A DNA stretch of 64,000 nt from Merluccius polli (GCA_030340625.1 JAOPHQ010002558.1:46001-110000), one strand, 5' to 3'. Counted from the first letter of the stretch, positions 42,449 through 56,400 are shown. Notes: generated by a model not told the origin, from the letters alone. Translations and numbers: made by a program.

Positions 42449-45400
42449 ATGCAGATGTACACACAGACACCAAATGCTGGGCATCAGATATACTGTATAT
42501 ACTTTATTTTGTGTTTACTATGTACCCCACACATTGTAAACATAACTCCCAATACAATACAAAATAAACTAAGCCTACCTCCTTCTGGGGTGCTAAAGGA
42601 GTACGGGGTTGAGGCGGGACTTTCCCCTTTGCTGTTGCAGGCAGTGACAGACAGCTCGTACCGCGAATAGAAGCGCAGCTGCGTCACCACCTCCGAGGTC
42701 TTATTTCCTTGCACAGGCACCACCATGCTCTCCCTTTCTCCGCTGTCCGCCTCACCCTGGCCCAGGGCACCTGCTGAGCCCAGTCTCTGGATGTAGATCT
42801 GTAATCATGGAGGGTTCGGAGTTGGGAAATAATTAGGGCCGGGACTCGGTTAAAAAAATTAATCAAATTAATTAGAGGCTTTGTAATTAATTAATTGCAT
42901 TTTAATCGCATATAAATATTTGACCTGAGAACAGTGCGAAGTACTTTTTTTCACATGGATTTTTAGTATACCATTGAATAATGACTGAATACATAAGCTT
43001 AAGCAACAAAAATATTGTTTATTTTTGTTCAAGTCCAACAGACCAGTGCAATTTTTGCCATTAAGTGTAGCAATAGCATATTTAGAAATATAGTACATTT
43101 CAGAAATTCAGGTAGCCTATAGGTAGGTAGACCTTCTGTAAACTATAATACTTAGTTTTTTTAAGTAAAACACAATACTTTCAAGTACATTCAGAACATT
43201 GGAAACCCTGACTATTAGAGGCCATAACAGACTTTGTTGATTTACCAACAGCTGGTTTAAAAAAAAAAAAAAAAATTTCAGTCCAACTCTCTCAATAACC
43301 TTGGCCAAAACAATAAAGAGTTCAACATAAAGTGCCAGTTGCACCAACAACATAATACATAGTTCAACATAAAGTGTACCATTTAAAATAAAATCAAAAA
43401 AAGTGCCTTTTTACTTAGTCACCCTCGTCCTCAAACCAGTCAACTGGTGGAGTGTGGGTTGGGTGTGGGTCCTTGTACTCGGAGTCAGGCTAACGTCCAC
43501 GCTAGCTACCACACTAGCGTCCACGCTAGCTGCTATATGTTTTTAGGGTGACCATTTATGAGTTGTTGAAAAGGAGGACACCTCAGCCCGGGGGGGGGCG
43601 CGCCTCGGACCTACGGCCGACGGGGCGGGGGGGGGCACGGGATAGTAGCACACCCCGGACCTACGGCCGACGGGGGGGTGCGCGCGATAGTAACACACCC
43701 CGGACCTATGACCGGCGGGCGGACCTATGACCGGCGGGCGGACCTATGACCGGCGGGCGGACCTACGACCGACGGGGGTGCGCGCGCGATCGTAACACAC
43801 CACGGACCTATGACCGGCGGGCGGACCGGCGGGGGGTCTCAAAAAGGAGGAGAAATACGCGTCCGGCTTGATGCTGCGCCGGACGCCGGACAGGGCATTG
43901 AAAAACCGGACAGTCCGGCCTAAAACCGGACAGTCCGGCCTAAAACCGGACAGTCCGGCCTAAAGCCGGACGAATGGCCACCCTATACTTGAGGCTCGAT
44001 GTGCTGCGGTGATATGCGAATTCCTTGTTGCACAGCTTGCACACAACCATGCTCTTATCGACGCTTCCATCCGTTCGTTTTTTGTAACAAAATGTCCCAT
44101 CTGTGACGAGTGTATAACCGCACATATGTATCAACAGACTGTAATATCCTCACATAGCCACATGGGAACAGAAAGAAATATATAAGATGTATTAACCGCA
44201 CCTGGCCACCAGATGGCGGCACACATAATACACTGGGGGCGGGCGCTAAACATTAGCCAATCAGAGCATAGTATGCGTCATAGAGGCCACGCCTGCCCAG
44301 GTACTACCAAACTACAGATCCGGGGGGAAGCCAGAAACCCCCAGGCAGCGTATCTGTTAAGATATCCAGCTAAGGGGGAGCTCCACGCACGTGAATTTTA
44401 CAATTCCTCTCCATTTGCTTCATAGATAAATATAACTAAAGTTAAACAAATAAAGTGAGTTAAAAGCGATCCTGTGTCGGTGGCCTTCTTCCTCAGAGAA
44501 CACACTACACATCCACGGGGCCAACCAAAGCGGTCTCATCAGCTACTTCGTTCATGTTCACTGTGGTTTGCTCCAGTATAATTGGTCCGCCTGAAACTCA
44601 TCCAGTGAGAAACGTTCCGCGGTGCAAAAATAAGTGCGATTAAAATGCGTCATTTTTAACGCGTTAATTATTGCGTAATTAATTAATCTTAATTAACGCG
44701 TTAAAGTCCCGGCCCTAGAAATAATATTGATGTTGTTGTTGATGTAATGTAATGTAATGTAATATTGATGTTTTTGATGGTAATATCAATGTTGTTGATG
44801 GTAATATGTATGTTGTTGATGGTAATATTGATGGTAATATTGATGTTGTTTATGTTAATATCGATGTTGTTGATGATAACTGATGAAGAATAATTTCTTT
44901 TAGGACACTTTTTGATTTAAATAAAGCATGATCATAAGACACATGGAACATTAACCAAGCATCTTCAAAGAGACAATGGGTCTACATGATTCTTATAGGG
45001 AAACTTTCACATCGTGGGCAGTAACAAAAAAGGAAACAAAAGGTGAGAGGAGTGACCATCGTGGAGAGTTAAGGATTGGCCAGTTAAGGCCAGGTTAATT
45101 TGCAATACACTATGGGGGGAAGTGGACATGTCTGCAAGGATGCAAGACAACTAAAGGAATCTACACAATAAAGAAGTGAGGAGATTTGCATGGCTTCAGT
45201 ATCAGACTTACAGTGGCAATGTGAACGCTAACTAACTTAATACTTTTCAATTGGAGAGAGGAAGGGAGCTATTTCTAGGTGCAAAGAGACTTATATTTAA
45301 TTCATTATATATTATAGAAGCTTATATATTTTATGTGGTGTATAGTTCATATATTCCACAGTAATATTGATGTTGATGATGGTAATATTGTGATGGTAAT

Positions 45401-48400
45401 ATATTTATGTTGTTGATGGTAATATTGATGTTGTTGATGGCAGTGGTGGAAGAAGTACTCAGATCTTTTACTTGTAAAAGTATAAATACCATACTTTAGA
45501 AATACTCTGTTACAAGTAAAAGTCTTGCATTGAAAATGTTACCTAAGTAAAAGTACAAAAGTATTAACATTAAAATATACTATATAATATACTACCAAAA
45601 GTAAAAGTACTCATTATGCAGAATTGCACATTTCAGAATAATATATATATTACGGTATAATAATATATATTATATTATTGGATTATATTTATTGATGTGT
45701 TCATGTGTTCATTGCTTTAATTTAGCAGCTGCTAAAGGCAGAGCTCATTTAAATGTATTTATTGTATATATTAATTTACATACTGTTGTTGTTGTTGTTG
45801 TAATAATGTTGGTGGTAATATTGATGTTGTTGATGGTAATATCGATATTGTTAATGGTAATATTGATGTTGCTGATGGGAATATTGTGGTTGTTGGTAAT
45901 ATTGATGTTGTTGATGATGGTAATATTGTGGTTGTTGGTAATATTGACTGGGCACCTGCTGGGCCCAGTCTCCGGATGTAGATCAGGGCCCAGTTTCCCG
46001 AAAGCGTCGTTAGCCTAAGTGGTTCGTTAAGTTCGTCGTACGACCATCAGACAGTTTTCACACCGTTTCCCGAAAGCATCGTTGCGTAACGACCATCGTT
46101 AAGACGCTCGTAGCTAACGAGAGCTCCAGGGGTACTCGTAGCGCACTACGAATGTCGTTAACACATCCAATACCACTGAATGTCCAGCTGGTGACGCTGA
46201 AGTTACGATAGGCTATACAGCTTAGTCTATGTTATACCATGGTCTGGGTGAATACTCGATTCTGATTGGCTGAAGATAATCTTATATTTGATGTACACCT
46301 AGGAAAGACGTTGACGCTATGGCCACGTTGCTTGGCAACGCCTGCATACGAGAGATATTAAATAGTCCGTTCGACTTATACAAATAAAAAAACCCTCACG
46401 ATTGTAACTCTAAAACACATTAAAGTATTATTAATTGATTAAATATTAACAGAAATTAATGGAAGACGCGGAGGCGTGAACCGCGGAGGACGGTTCTGTT
46501 AATGGACACCTCGAAGGGCATTATTCCGTTTATACCGGTCACTTACGAAATAAATAAATATTTAATCAATTAATAATACTTGAATGTGTTTTAGAGTTAA
46601 AATCGTGAGTTTTTTTTATTTTTACAAGTCGAGCGGACTATTTAATATCTCCCGTATGCAGGCGTTGCCAAGCAACGTGGCCATAGCGTCTTCATAGCGT
46701 CAACGTCTTTCCTAGGTGTACTTTTTAACCTACACCCTCCAGCCAATCTGAATCGAGTATTCACCCAGACCACGGTATAATATGTATTTCAGCACCGTGT
46801 CAGTGGACAGGTACAAGGCTACGATCGATCGTTAGATCTGTGCACGCGCGTTCATGTTAAGAGGAGTTTCGGGAAACGCACGGAAAAAAATAACGATCGT
46901 TCGAAAGATGATTCGTAAGAAGAATCGTAAGATGGATCGTACATCGTTATCGGGAAACTGGGCCCTGTAATCAATGGAGAGTTGGGAAATAATATTGATG
47001 TTGTTGACGGTAATATTGATGTTGTTGATGGTAATATTGATGTTGTTGTTGACGGTAATATTGTTGTTGTTGATGGTAATATTGATGTTGTTGATGGTAA
47101 TATTGTTGTTGTTGATGGTAATATTTATGTTGATGATGGTAATATTGTTGTTGTTGATGGTAATATTGTTGTTGTTGATGGTAAAATTGATGTTGATGAT
47201 GGTAATATTGTTGTTGTTGATGGTAATATTGATGATGGTAATATTGTTGTTGTTGATGGTAATATTGTTGTTGTTGGTGGTAAAATTGATGTTGATGATG
47301 GTAATATTGTTGTTGTTGTTGTTGTTGGTAATATTGTTGTTGATGGTAATGTTGTTGTTGTTGTTGGTAATATTGTTGTTGATGGTAATGTTGTTGTTGT
47401 TGGTAATATTGTTGTTGTTGATGGTAATATTGTTGTTGTTGTTGGTAATATTGTTGTTGTTGATGGTAATATTGTTGTTGTTGTGGTAATATTGATGTTG
47501 TTGATGGTAATATTGATGTTGTTGTTGATGGTAATATTGTGGTTGTTAATGGTAATATTGGGGCAATTGCTCTGTCAGTTAGCATTGCGTTAGCTGTGCT
47601 GCGGTTTAAAACCGTACTCCGGAAACCGGAGGTTTTGGAGTTTAACACGCAGCTGCGCACGAAGTTAAACCTGATTGCTGTGTACTGACCGACACAGGTT
47701 CAGCTGATTCCTAGTTAAACTCGGGTTAAACCGGAAGTACTCTGATTTCTCGTTATACTCCAGGGGGGTATTGCACAAAAGTCGGATAAGGGATTAAGCC
47801 GGGATATGTTTACGGATTTAGGTTATCCTGGCTTCATTTAGCCTCAAGTCGGTTGCATGAAAGCAGCTCACACTTATCCCGGCTGAGTTACCATGGTGAT
47901 TTATTCTCCGGAGCTAGCCTGCTCCCGACCAGGCTAAAAGCCGGGCTAAGCTTAATCCTAGTGATTCACCGGTATTTACACCGTCAATCCTGTGAGGAAT
48001 TAATGGGGCAATTGCTCTGTCGCTAACTTAGCCACTTTTTAGAGTTTAACACGGTTTTAAACTCGTCGGTGACGCAAGAAGTCACGTGACGTCTTAAGCT
48101 CCATTGCTGTGTCGTATGTACCTGTGGTTTAACCTGCAGCTGCGTTTTACCTTGATCTCAATTGCTGTGTCTTCAGAGAAATTCACATCAGACACTAGAG
48201 GGCGTATTTTGTGCGTGTTAGTCTAGTCTCGAAACGGACATGGTTTTAGAGGAGACTAAACCAGTTTGCAGGATGAAACAAGGCTCCATTATAACCGACA
48301 CACACAGAATTAGTTGTATTAATTATTATTAGTAGTATTAATAATAATGTATGATACATTTACACTTATTACGCCAGATAGGCCTTCAGTACAATAACAA

Positions 48401-50429
48401 TATTGGACATAGTCGACTTGGAATGAGCAGTGATATTTCACGGCTCACGGGGCTCAGGTCTCGGTCGTGCGTCCGCTCAGCAATAGCATTACGCGCTTCA
48501 ACTTTCAAGCGCTTCCATAAATTCTTTAAATGTGCCGCTGCTCGGTCTCCTGCTGGAAGATCTACTGTTACATGTGTTTGAGAGATCATCCCAAACAGAC
48601 TTTCTTCGGAGCGTGGTGGTGGTGTCTTTCCTCTTCCACCGTGTCCACAACACCTCGAATGCAATACAATAAATATAACTTCTGCTCCTCGTTTTAGTTC
48701 TCTATCCGCGACATGTTCATCCTAACTACCCTCTCCAGGGGTGCAACTACCCAGTGTCAGGAGGGTGTGCAGCAACAATTTTGGCACCCCCAAACATTAC
48801 GTGCTGCGCGATTGTTGACGGGGGCGCCCCCCTGGTGCGGCGCCCCTATGCGCCGCATACAGCGCGTACCCACTTTTTGCGCCACTGACCCTCTCCTTCT
48901 CCGAGAATTTATAGGCGTGGAATTACCCTAATTACTCGCATATTAATTCGTCTTCAATTAATTAATCACGTTTGCATGCACACCAAGAGAAAACAATGAC
49001 AAGTAATTGATTGATTGACGTAGGTGAGGGCAGATTCAGATTCCAGACTCAGATTTCCACAAAAAGTAGGCTAGACTATTTCATAATATGTTTCAACATT
49101 ATTTGCGTTTTATTATATTAAAGTTCACTTTACATTCCCATTAAGTTTTTGTTGGTAATTATTGCACAAAATGCATCCAACATTAAGTTAAGACTGCGTC
49201 TGCTGGAGTATAACGAGAAATCAGAGTACTTCCGGTTTAACCCGAGTTTAACTCGGAATCAGCTGAACCTGTGTCGGTCAGTACACAGCAATCAGGTTTA
49301 ACTTCGTGCGCAGCTGCGTGTTAAACTCCAAAACCTCCGGTTTCCGGAGTACGGTTTTAAACCGCAGCACAGCTAACGCAATGCTAACTGACAGAGCAAT
49401 TGCCCCAATGTGTTTTACAGCATGTCCATGGTCTTTCTAAGTATGTTGCATCATTTTAATTATCCCGAATTAAAATATTACATATATCAGTCATTTCTCA
49501 TTTCATTTAAATCTGTTGGCTGTTTTTTTTTTATATTGATTCAAGTGTTATTACTCAGGCCAACACAGTTAAAGTCTACATTTTTTCATACTATGACACA
49601 TTTACGTTTGTGTTTATGAAAGTCCGCCTTTATTACGCAACTGCAGCGCATTTGGAAATGTCAACAAACAGATGAGCCGAGCGCAACGCTTATGTCATAT
49701 TTATAAAATGTATTTTAATCAGACAATCGAACCTTTGCAACATGTGAAACAGCCCATTGGCTACCATGCATAATAAGCTGTTTTACATTTCAAATTTCAA
49801 ATCGCGCAGACGTCACCGAGTCCGAACCCGACCCGGCCCGTCGGGTCCCGTCGGGTCCCCTCGGGTCCCGTCGGGCTTGGGTCGGGTATCCAATAAGCAG
49901 AGCTATAGAGAAAACAGAGTTGCGACACTTCCATTGACTCCCATGGAAAAAAATGGCGGACGACACTTCCGGGTTATGGAGACGCCAATAGTTCCAAACA
50001 ATGGACGGAGCTCCATTGATTTCAATGGCTCGTCAAGAACAATTACTGGTAAGTTGATGAAATAACAGCATTTTAAACGTTTTTTTACATTTTTAAGCAT
50101 TATCTATCAGAGGTATACGCTTAGACATCATTATTTTTATATTTGGTTTGCATGAAATGTCGATGTTGATGTTAAAAATGTAAAGTTAGGTCAGTTAGGT
50201 CCCTAAATGGATTTAGGGACCTAACTGAAAGCTTGGTAACGGAGGCTAACGTGAGGTTATTAACGTGATAATTTCACTAAAGTGCGTTAACCTTTTGTTG
50301 TCAGGTGACATTATGTAAAGTTGTTTTGATTGTTAGGTTTTAAAACATTATCAAAATACTACCACTACTGCTAATGTAGCCCCACTCTCACACTAATACT
50401 AAAATGCTACTGCTATAACTGCTACTACA

Positions 50430-50468
<39 letters not shown>

Positions 50469-53400
50469 CATTTTATTCAGAGGCGTCTTTCAAAGCACTC
50501 AATGTCATCTTACTAGACACAGATAAAACAACAATAGAACAACAATTTGTTTGTTTATTCAACAGGGACAAAGCTCTGCTGGCGGTGTCTGCTGCTGGCA
50601 GTGGCTGGTGCTAGCAGTGGAGGCTGCTGGTGTCTCACTGATGGCTGCAGGGAGATGCTGGTGGTTGTGGGAGGTTGAGATGGAATGGAGAGGCCAAATA
50701 CATCCATGGCAATAAGGAAGGTATTTGTTAGTGGCCTAGATATTATGGCCTTTGGTGCAGGAGGTTGAGCCTTCTTGGCCTTCTTATTCTGACTCTTGCT
50801 GCCAAGGTGACCTTTACTTTTGTCTTCTCTCCTTGCAGCCCTGATGCACGTAGCCGCAATCCTCAACCTCAGCCTGACATATCTGCAGATGATTTTTCTT
50901 TTAACATCATGGCATGATGGAAGGCTGCTATCCAGAAGCATGGCCTCCTGTTCCAGGTGTTCCACAGCATTGGTGCACTCCATGAGTGAATCATCTGTCC
51001 TTGAACGGAACAGCTGCTCCACGTGCTGGACGACAGTGAAGACCTCATCAGATGGCCGATAAAGTGCACCCTGTTTGAATTCTTTCAACTGCAGCAGAAC
51101 AGCATTCTCATGTGCATCATCTGCATTTTGCACAAGTGCATGCTTGCACGTCTCACAGAGTATGGAGCTGAAGACACCCTTCACAATGTATCCAGCCAGA
51201 TGGTACAGAACACAGGAATCTGTTTTTGTGAAGGTGGGTGGTGTTGTCAGGTCGACCAGCTGCTCCACTCTCAGACCTTCAGGACTGCTGGTAATGGTTC
51301 TGGTCTCCAGGAAGTCTGCTAGGTGGTCACAGCTGTCATCAGGTAAGAGCCCGTATGCACTGTGGACAGGAACTGTCCAACAGTGACAGCCCGTAGGGCA
51401 TAGTGGAACTCTACAGGTGTTGGCACGGGGTTTCTCTGACGTATGCATCCAAATGTGTTTTCCAGGCAGTCCTGCGTGAACCGGCTCGTGAGGACAAATT
51501 TGTGACCCTGGCTCAACAGATCTTCCTGGACCTGCAGTATGGTTGTTGTGGCCATAACCAATCCTGTCTGGACCGGCTTCCAGCTGCTCTTTACCCCTAT
51601 CTTTAGGCCACGAAAAAGATGGATGCTCTCTTGGAGAAATCTGATGGCCTTTTCATACTCCCCCATTTTGAACCGAGAGAGGGCAGGACAGTGAGGACAT
51701 TCTTTCCCCTTCTCCAGAGCCATCTGTGTGTGTTTATGGTTTCATTGCCCCACTTTGTCTGTTAAGGGTTTTTGTTTGTTAACATACACTGCTGTTATTG
51801 TTCTAGTTTGTTCTTATTATTCTTTTGTTGTTCTTATTATTATTTATTAATATAATAATATATTATGTATGGCAATAACAATATATATTTATTATTATTA
51901 TTCCTATTAATTTCTTTTTCTTGTACACACACAAACACACACACAATTGTTCTTTCAATAATTCTTTAATAAAAATGTTTATTTAACAACTTTTGTACCA
52001 GTCATACTTATTCCAGTCCATCAGCTCTAACATAAATTGCAAGTGTGAATAGTTGCTTGTAGAGTTAGATTTTGACTGATCATATTCAAGCATAATTAGT
52101 GGTTGTTTGATAGATCTGATACATGGCTCCATCTTAAAATCTCCATGGTTCTGATGCATGTCCTACAAAAATAACTAAATGTCCTTTAGTCTAAATTTGG
52201 TAATAAAGGGTTAATAAAACGTACTTTGGAAAAGCTGACATTTCACAAAACAGGTAAGTGCTAAGAGTGCAATAATAATAATAATGGTACAAATTAAATG
52301 GTAACTTGTTTATCTAAGTGCAAATACAGAACAACCAACCTTATAAATTTAGCATCACTCACGTAAGTCACCTAACCAAGCTAACACGAACTTCTCCCGC
52401 CAAAAGTGTATTATTATTATTATTATTCAAAAGTAATCAATGCAGTACTACAGCTCAAAAGCATAATTGACGGTAACATATATGCAATAGCGCAAAAACG
52501 TGTGTTTTATTGTGATATTTACCACGCAATAGCTCACTCTGTCAATGCAAGCCAATGACCGCTATGGCAGCTTGCGGTTTGTTTGGAACTATTGAGGCTT
52601 ACATGAACCACGTGACAGCCCTGGCGGCGACATCAAAGCGTGTCGCAACTCTGTTTTCTCTATAGCTCTGGAAACGCCATGTTCCGATCGGTGATTCTGT
52701 GAGCGATCGCGAGGTCTATTCAAGCATGCCGCTTATCGAGCTATGGATGAAGCCGTGTTCTATGGCGAGAACACGATAACTTACCTAATTAGTATGCAAG
52801 AATTCGCTCCCTGATTGGTTCGATCCTTGAAGCATGCTATTTCCGTTTCCTACAGTCATAGCGTAGCCGGGACATTTCCCTAACCCTAACCATAACCCTA
52901 ACCCTAACCATAACCATAACCCTAACCATAACCTTAACCATAACCCTAACCCTAACCATAACCCTAACCCTAACCCTAATCATTAAAACGCAACCTGAAT
53001 CATTAAAACGTTAACAAACATCGAAAAAACAGAAGTAGACCTACCTCTCTCCCGCACGCAGGCCATCAACAATTTACCGCTCTCAAGAAGGCATTGAGAC
53101 CGGCGACGAAACGCGCGCAGGCGCATCATGAGAACCAATGAAGAAGCCCGATTCTTAACATGTTCTGAGTACCGTGTTCTCGGTATCTGAAATACCTCCG
53201 CTTATCCCAACTAGCTTCACCTGACGTGATTTAGCCTCGCCTATTTATCCTGGCTTGGCAATCGTGCAACCGAAAAAGCCAGGATACCACCAAGCAGAAT
53301 AGTCCAAGCCGCGCTTACTCAATTATCCTGGATTTATGTTTCCGACTTTCCAATACCCCCCAGCAGATGCAGTCTTAACTTAATGTTGGATGCATTTTGT

Positions 53401-56400
53401 GCTATAATTACCAACAAAAACTTAATGGGAATGTAAAGTGAACTTTAATATAGGCCTAATAAAACGCAAATAATGTTGAAATATAGCTTATTATGAAATA
53501 GTCTAGCCTACTTTTTGTGGAAATCTGAGTCTGGAATCTGAATCTGCCCTCACCTACGTCAATCAATCAATTACTTGTCATTGTTTTCTCTTGGTGTGCA
53601 TGCAAACGTGATTAATTAATTGAAGATGAATTAATATGCGAGTAATTAGGGTAATTCCACGCCTATACATTCTCGGAGAAGGAGAGGGTAGTTAGGATGA
53701 ACATGTCTCGGATAGAGAACTATAACGAGGAGCAGAAGTTATATTTATTGTACTGCATTCGAGGTGTTGTGGACACGGTGGAAGAGGAAAGACACCACCA
53801 CCACCACGCTCCGAAGAAAGTCTGTTTGGGATGATCTCATGTAACAGTAGATCTTCCAGCAGGAGACCGAGCAGCGGCACATTTAAAGAATTTATGGAAG
53901 CGCTTGAAAGTTGAAGCGCGTAATGCTATTGCTGAGCGGACGCACGACCGAGACCTGAGCCCCGTGAGCCGTGAAATATCACTGCTCATTCCAAGTCGAC
54001 TATGTCCAATATTGTTATTGTACTGAAGGCCTATCTGGCGTAATAAGTATAAATGTATCATACATTATTATTAATACTACTAATAATAATTAATACAACT
54101 AATTCTGTGTGTGTCGGTTATAATGGAGCGTTGTTTCATCCTGCAAACTGGTTTAGTCTCCTCTAAAACCATGTCCGTTTCGAGACTAGACTAACACGCA
54201 CAAAATACGCCCTCTAGTGTCTGATGTGAATTTCTCTGAAGACACAGCAATTGAGATCAAGGTAAAACGCAGCTGCAGGTTAAACCACAGGTACATACGA
54301 CACAGCAATGGAGCTTAAGACGTCACGTGACTTCTTGCGTCACCGACGAGTTTAAAACCGTGTTAAACTCTAAAAAGTGGCTAAGTTAGCGACAGAGCAA
54401 TTGCCCCATTGTGGTTGTTGATGGTAATATTGTTGTTCTATTTCATCCTTACTGACCGCCAGAGGCGGTGCTGAAAGCACTGGATATATCCACCTCGCGC
54501 ATGCGCATTTCGAGTACCTAATACCAACATAGTCACCTGTGACCCCCACGTGACACCGGGAAGGCTATAACTTCCGGTGTCGTTAGGGGATCTGTTCCTT
54601 TTCATCTTCTCGCTAAGACGCATGTACCGCGGGAAAAGGATTGCATTTCAAACAAAAAAGTTTGTTGATTCAAAAGCAAGCCACGTGCAGCCTCGCGACA
54701 ACGGTCGGAGCCGCGGACAGTCCGTCCTCCAGAGGCTGTGGCTTGCCGAGTTACACCTGAAGAGGAGACAGGTAGGTGGCCGACGCTTGTTGGTGAAGGC
54801 AGTGTGTTCGCTCCCGCTCCCAGCACGCGTGGGCCCCACTGCTCCCTTATTATTTGTTTTCTAACCATCTAATTTCAGGACTTACCGGTGGAGACAGCGC
54901 TCTCGCCTCACTCCCGGTAACGTTTAAATTTGGTTTGGTTTTGTTTCTTCCATTAGCAGCAGCGCTTACGCTCAAGCTCATTATTATTGGTCGTACTGGT
55001 GAAGGCAGTGTTCTCGCTGCCTTGTTTTGGTTTTTCTGTTTACTTTTAGCAGCAGCGCTCACGCTCACGCTAATTGTTTTTCCGGTCACTAGGAAGGGCT
55101 TCCGGTGACGCGGACGGTGGGGTGCCCCGCAATGGCCCACTTATGTGCCGCCTGCGCGGCTCCCCTAGAGCCGGAGGACGGCCATGATAACTGCCCCCCT
55201 TGCCTCGGTCTCGAACATCTGAGGGAGGGCCTCACTGACGGTGCCTGCATGAACTGCAGGCCCCTGCCGTGGGCACTCAGGCTGGATAGGCTGGCAGAGG
55301 TGGAGCAACGGGCGATAACTGGCGACCCCTCTCTCCTGACGGGGCTCCCCCAAAATCTGCCCGGTCGCTCTCGGCCCCGGCACGGCGGAGCGGCGGCTAA
55401 GGGTGCCCCCCCCAGAAAGAAGGCGAGGGGCGAGCTGTCCTCCAAGGTGGACCAGCTAGCGGCAGACATGGAGCACATGAAGTCGCTCCTCCTGGCTCTT
55501 CAACCTGGGACTGGTCGGGGGCAGGCTGGATTACAGCCTGACCCTCCCTTGGAGGATGGGCCGCCACTGGACGACGCCCTGTCGCTCGCGGCTTCGGCTA
55601 GCTTCTTTAATGAAGCTAGCACAGAAGACGACGCCTCCCACACACTGGGAGAGGCCTCCTGCTCCTCTGCTCAGGGCTCTCTGCAGGGTGCAGCGGACAC
55701 GTCCATGGCGGGCATTATGCGCGGGGCTCTGGCTCGCCTGGGGCTCGATGCCCCGCAGACGGACCCGGGTCAGACCAGCGTTTTTTTCAGGCGCAACCCT
55801 GCTCCGGCCACGTTCACCGTTCCCCCTTCAGAGGAGTATGTGAAGGAGCTCCACGCATGTTGGAGGGACTCCAGGGCCCTTTCCCACTCCACCACGGATG
55901 CCCGGACCTTGGCTGCCATGCAGGATGCGGCACAGGTGGGGCTGGGCCGTATGCCGCCGGTTGAGCCGGCCATTGCATCCCTCATCTTGGCCCCTGATGA
56001 GGCCCTGAGGCCGGATGCCAGGTGTCCCCGGCCGCAGTGCAGGGTCACGGATGACCTGCTGACTAAGGCCTATGACTCAGCAGCACGCATGGGCCGCATT
56101 GGAAATTCCCTCTCCCACCTGCTGCTGGGCCTCTCAACCTCCCTGCAGCAGGCTCAGGTCGAGCCGTCTCTGCAGTCTCTCAGCGACGCCTCACTGCAGG
56201 CTTTTGCCCTCATGGCAAGGGAGTTGGGGCGCACAATGTCCACCCTTGTCCAGACTCGCCGCCAAGTTTGGCTGGCGCAATCACCCCTGACGGAGACCTG
56301 CAGGAAGGTCCTCCGTGCGGTGCTGTTTGGGGCAGCTGCCCTGGAGGCGCTAGAGAGGGCTGCCCGGGCAAGGCAGACCAGACAGGAGCTATCTGGGCTC

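Larger units (their letters stand above)
42834..44717. mobile_element. hAT element of 1.9 kb with 8-bp duplication
   Basis: Ends TAGGGCCGGGACT and AGTCCCGGCCCTA. Both flanks read GAAATAAT (42826-42833, 44718-44725), a perfect 8-bp duplication. Subterminal regions are rich in ttaattaat. It contains a GC-rich tandem repeat and an LTR-like insert. A short open frame (43940-44134, minus) with [24 protein letters not shown] text resembles a BED zinc finger, as found in hAT transposases. No catalytic region remains. Confidence 0.82.
44726..47556. repeat. 21-bp minisatellite (GATGGTAATATT core), broken by insertions
   Basis: Long runs of a unit containing gttgttgatggtaatatt at 44726-44880, 45360-45440, 45780-45948 and 46976-47556. 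The array recurs at 54408-54434 and 59858-60310. All six frames stay open over long stretches because the unit is a multiple of three. The predicted NIDVVDG-type peptides are artefacts. Confidence 0.9.
48005..49406. mobile_element. Element A, inner copy, inserted in element B
   Basis: Same family as the outer A element, opposite orientation. GGGGCAATTGC ... GCAATTGCCCC ends with AAT on both sides (48002-48004, 49407-49409). Copy 1 of B shows the empty site gaggaattaatgtgttttac. It carries the remnant of a Myb/SANT-like frame on the minus strand. Confidence 0.88.
47764..53360. mobile_element. Element B copy 2, inserted in element A and itself interrupted
   Basis: Starts GGGGGTATTGCACAAAAG and ends CCAATACCCCC. 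CAG flanks both sides (47761-47763, 53361-53363). Its own sequence, about 1 kb, matches copy 1 at 40019-40989. It is split by an element A copy, a P-element-like transposon and a telomere-repeat insert. Confidence 0.85.
47560..54407. mobile_element. Element A, outer copy (Harbinger-like), interrupted
   Basis: Starts GGGGCAATTGCTCTGTCAG and ends GACAGAGCAATTGCCCC, with ATT flanking both sides (47557-47559, 54408-54410). Two parts, 47560-47763 and 53364-54407, remain of about 1.25 kb; between them lies element B. The second part contains a broken plus-strand reading frame for a Myb/SANT-like protein (53703-54050). Confidence 0.85.

Noticed and set aside
43560..43975. CRISPR-like array
   Set aside because: Direct GC-rich tandem repeats without unique spacers, in a vertebrate hAT element.
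46971..47660. Long open frames through the minisatellite (NIDVVDG or YYHQQQQ peptides)
   Set aside because: The 21-bp unit keeps every frame open on both strands; there is no start context, splice site or family match.
53837..54061. Minus-strand frame [12 protein letters not shown] in outer element A
   Set aside because: It is the antisense of the Myb/SANT-like remnant on the plus strand.
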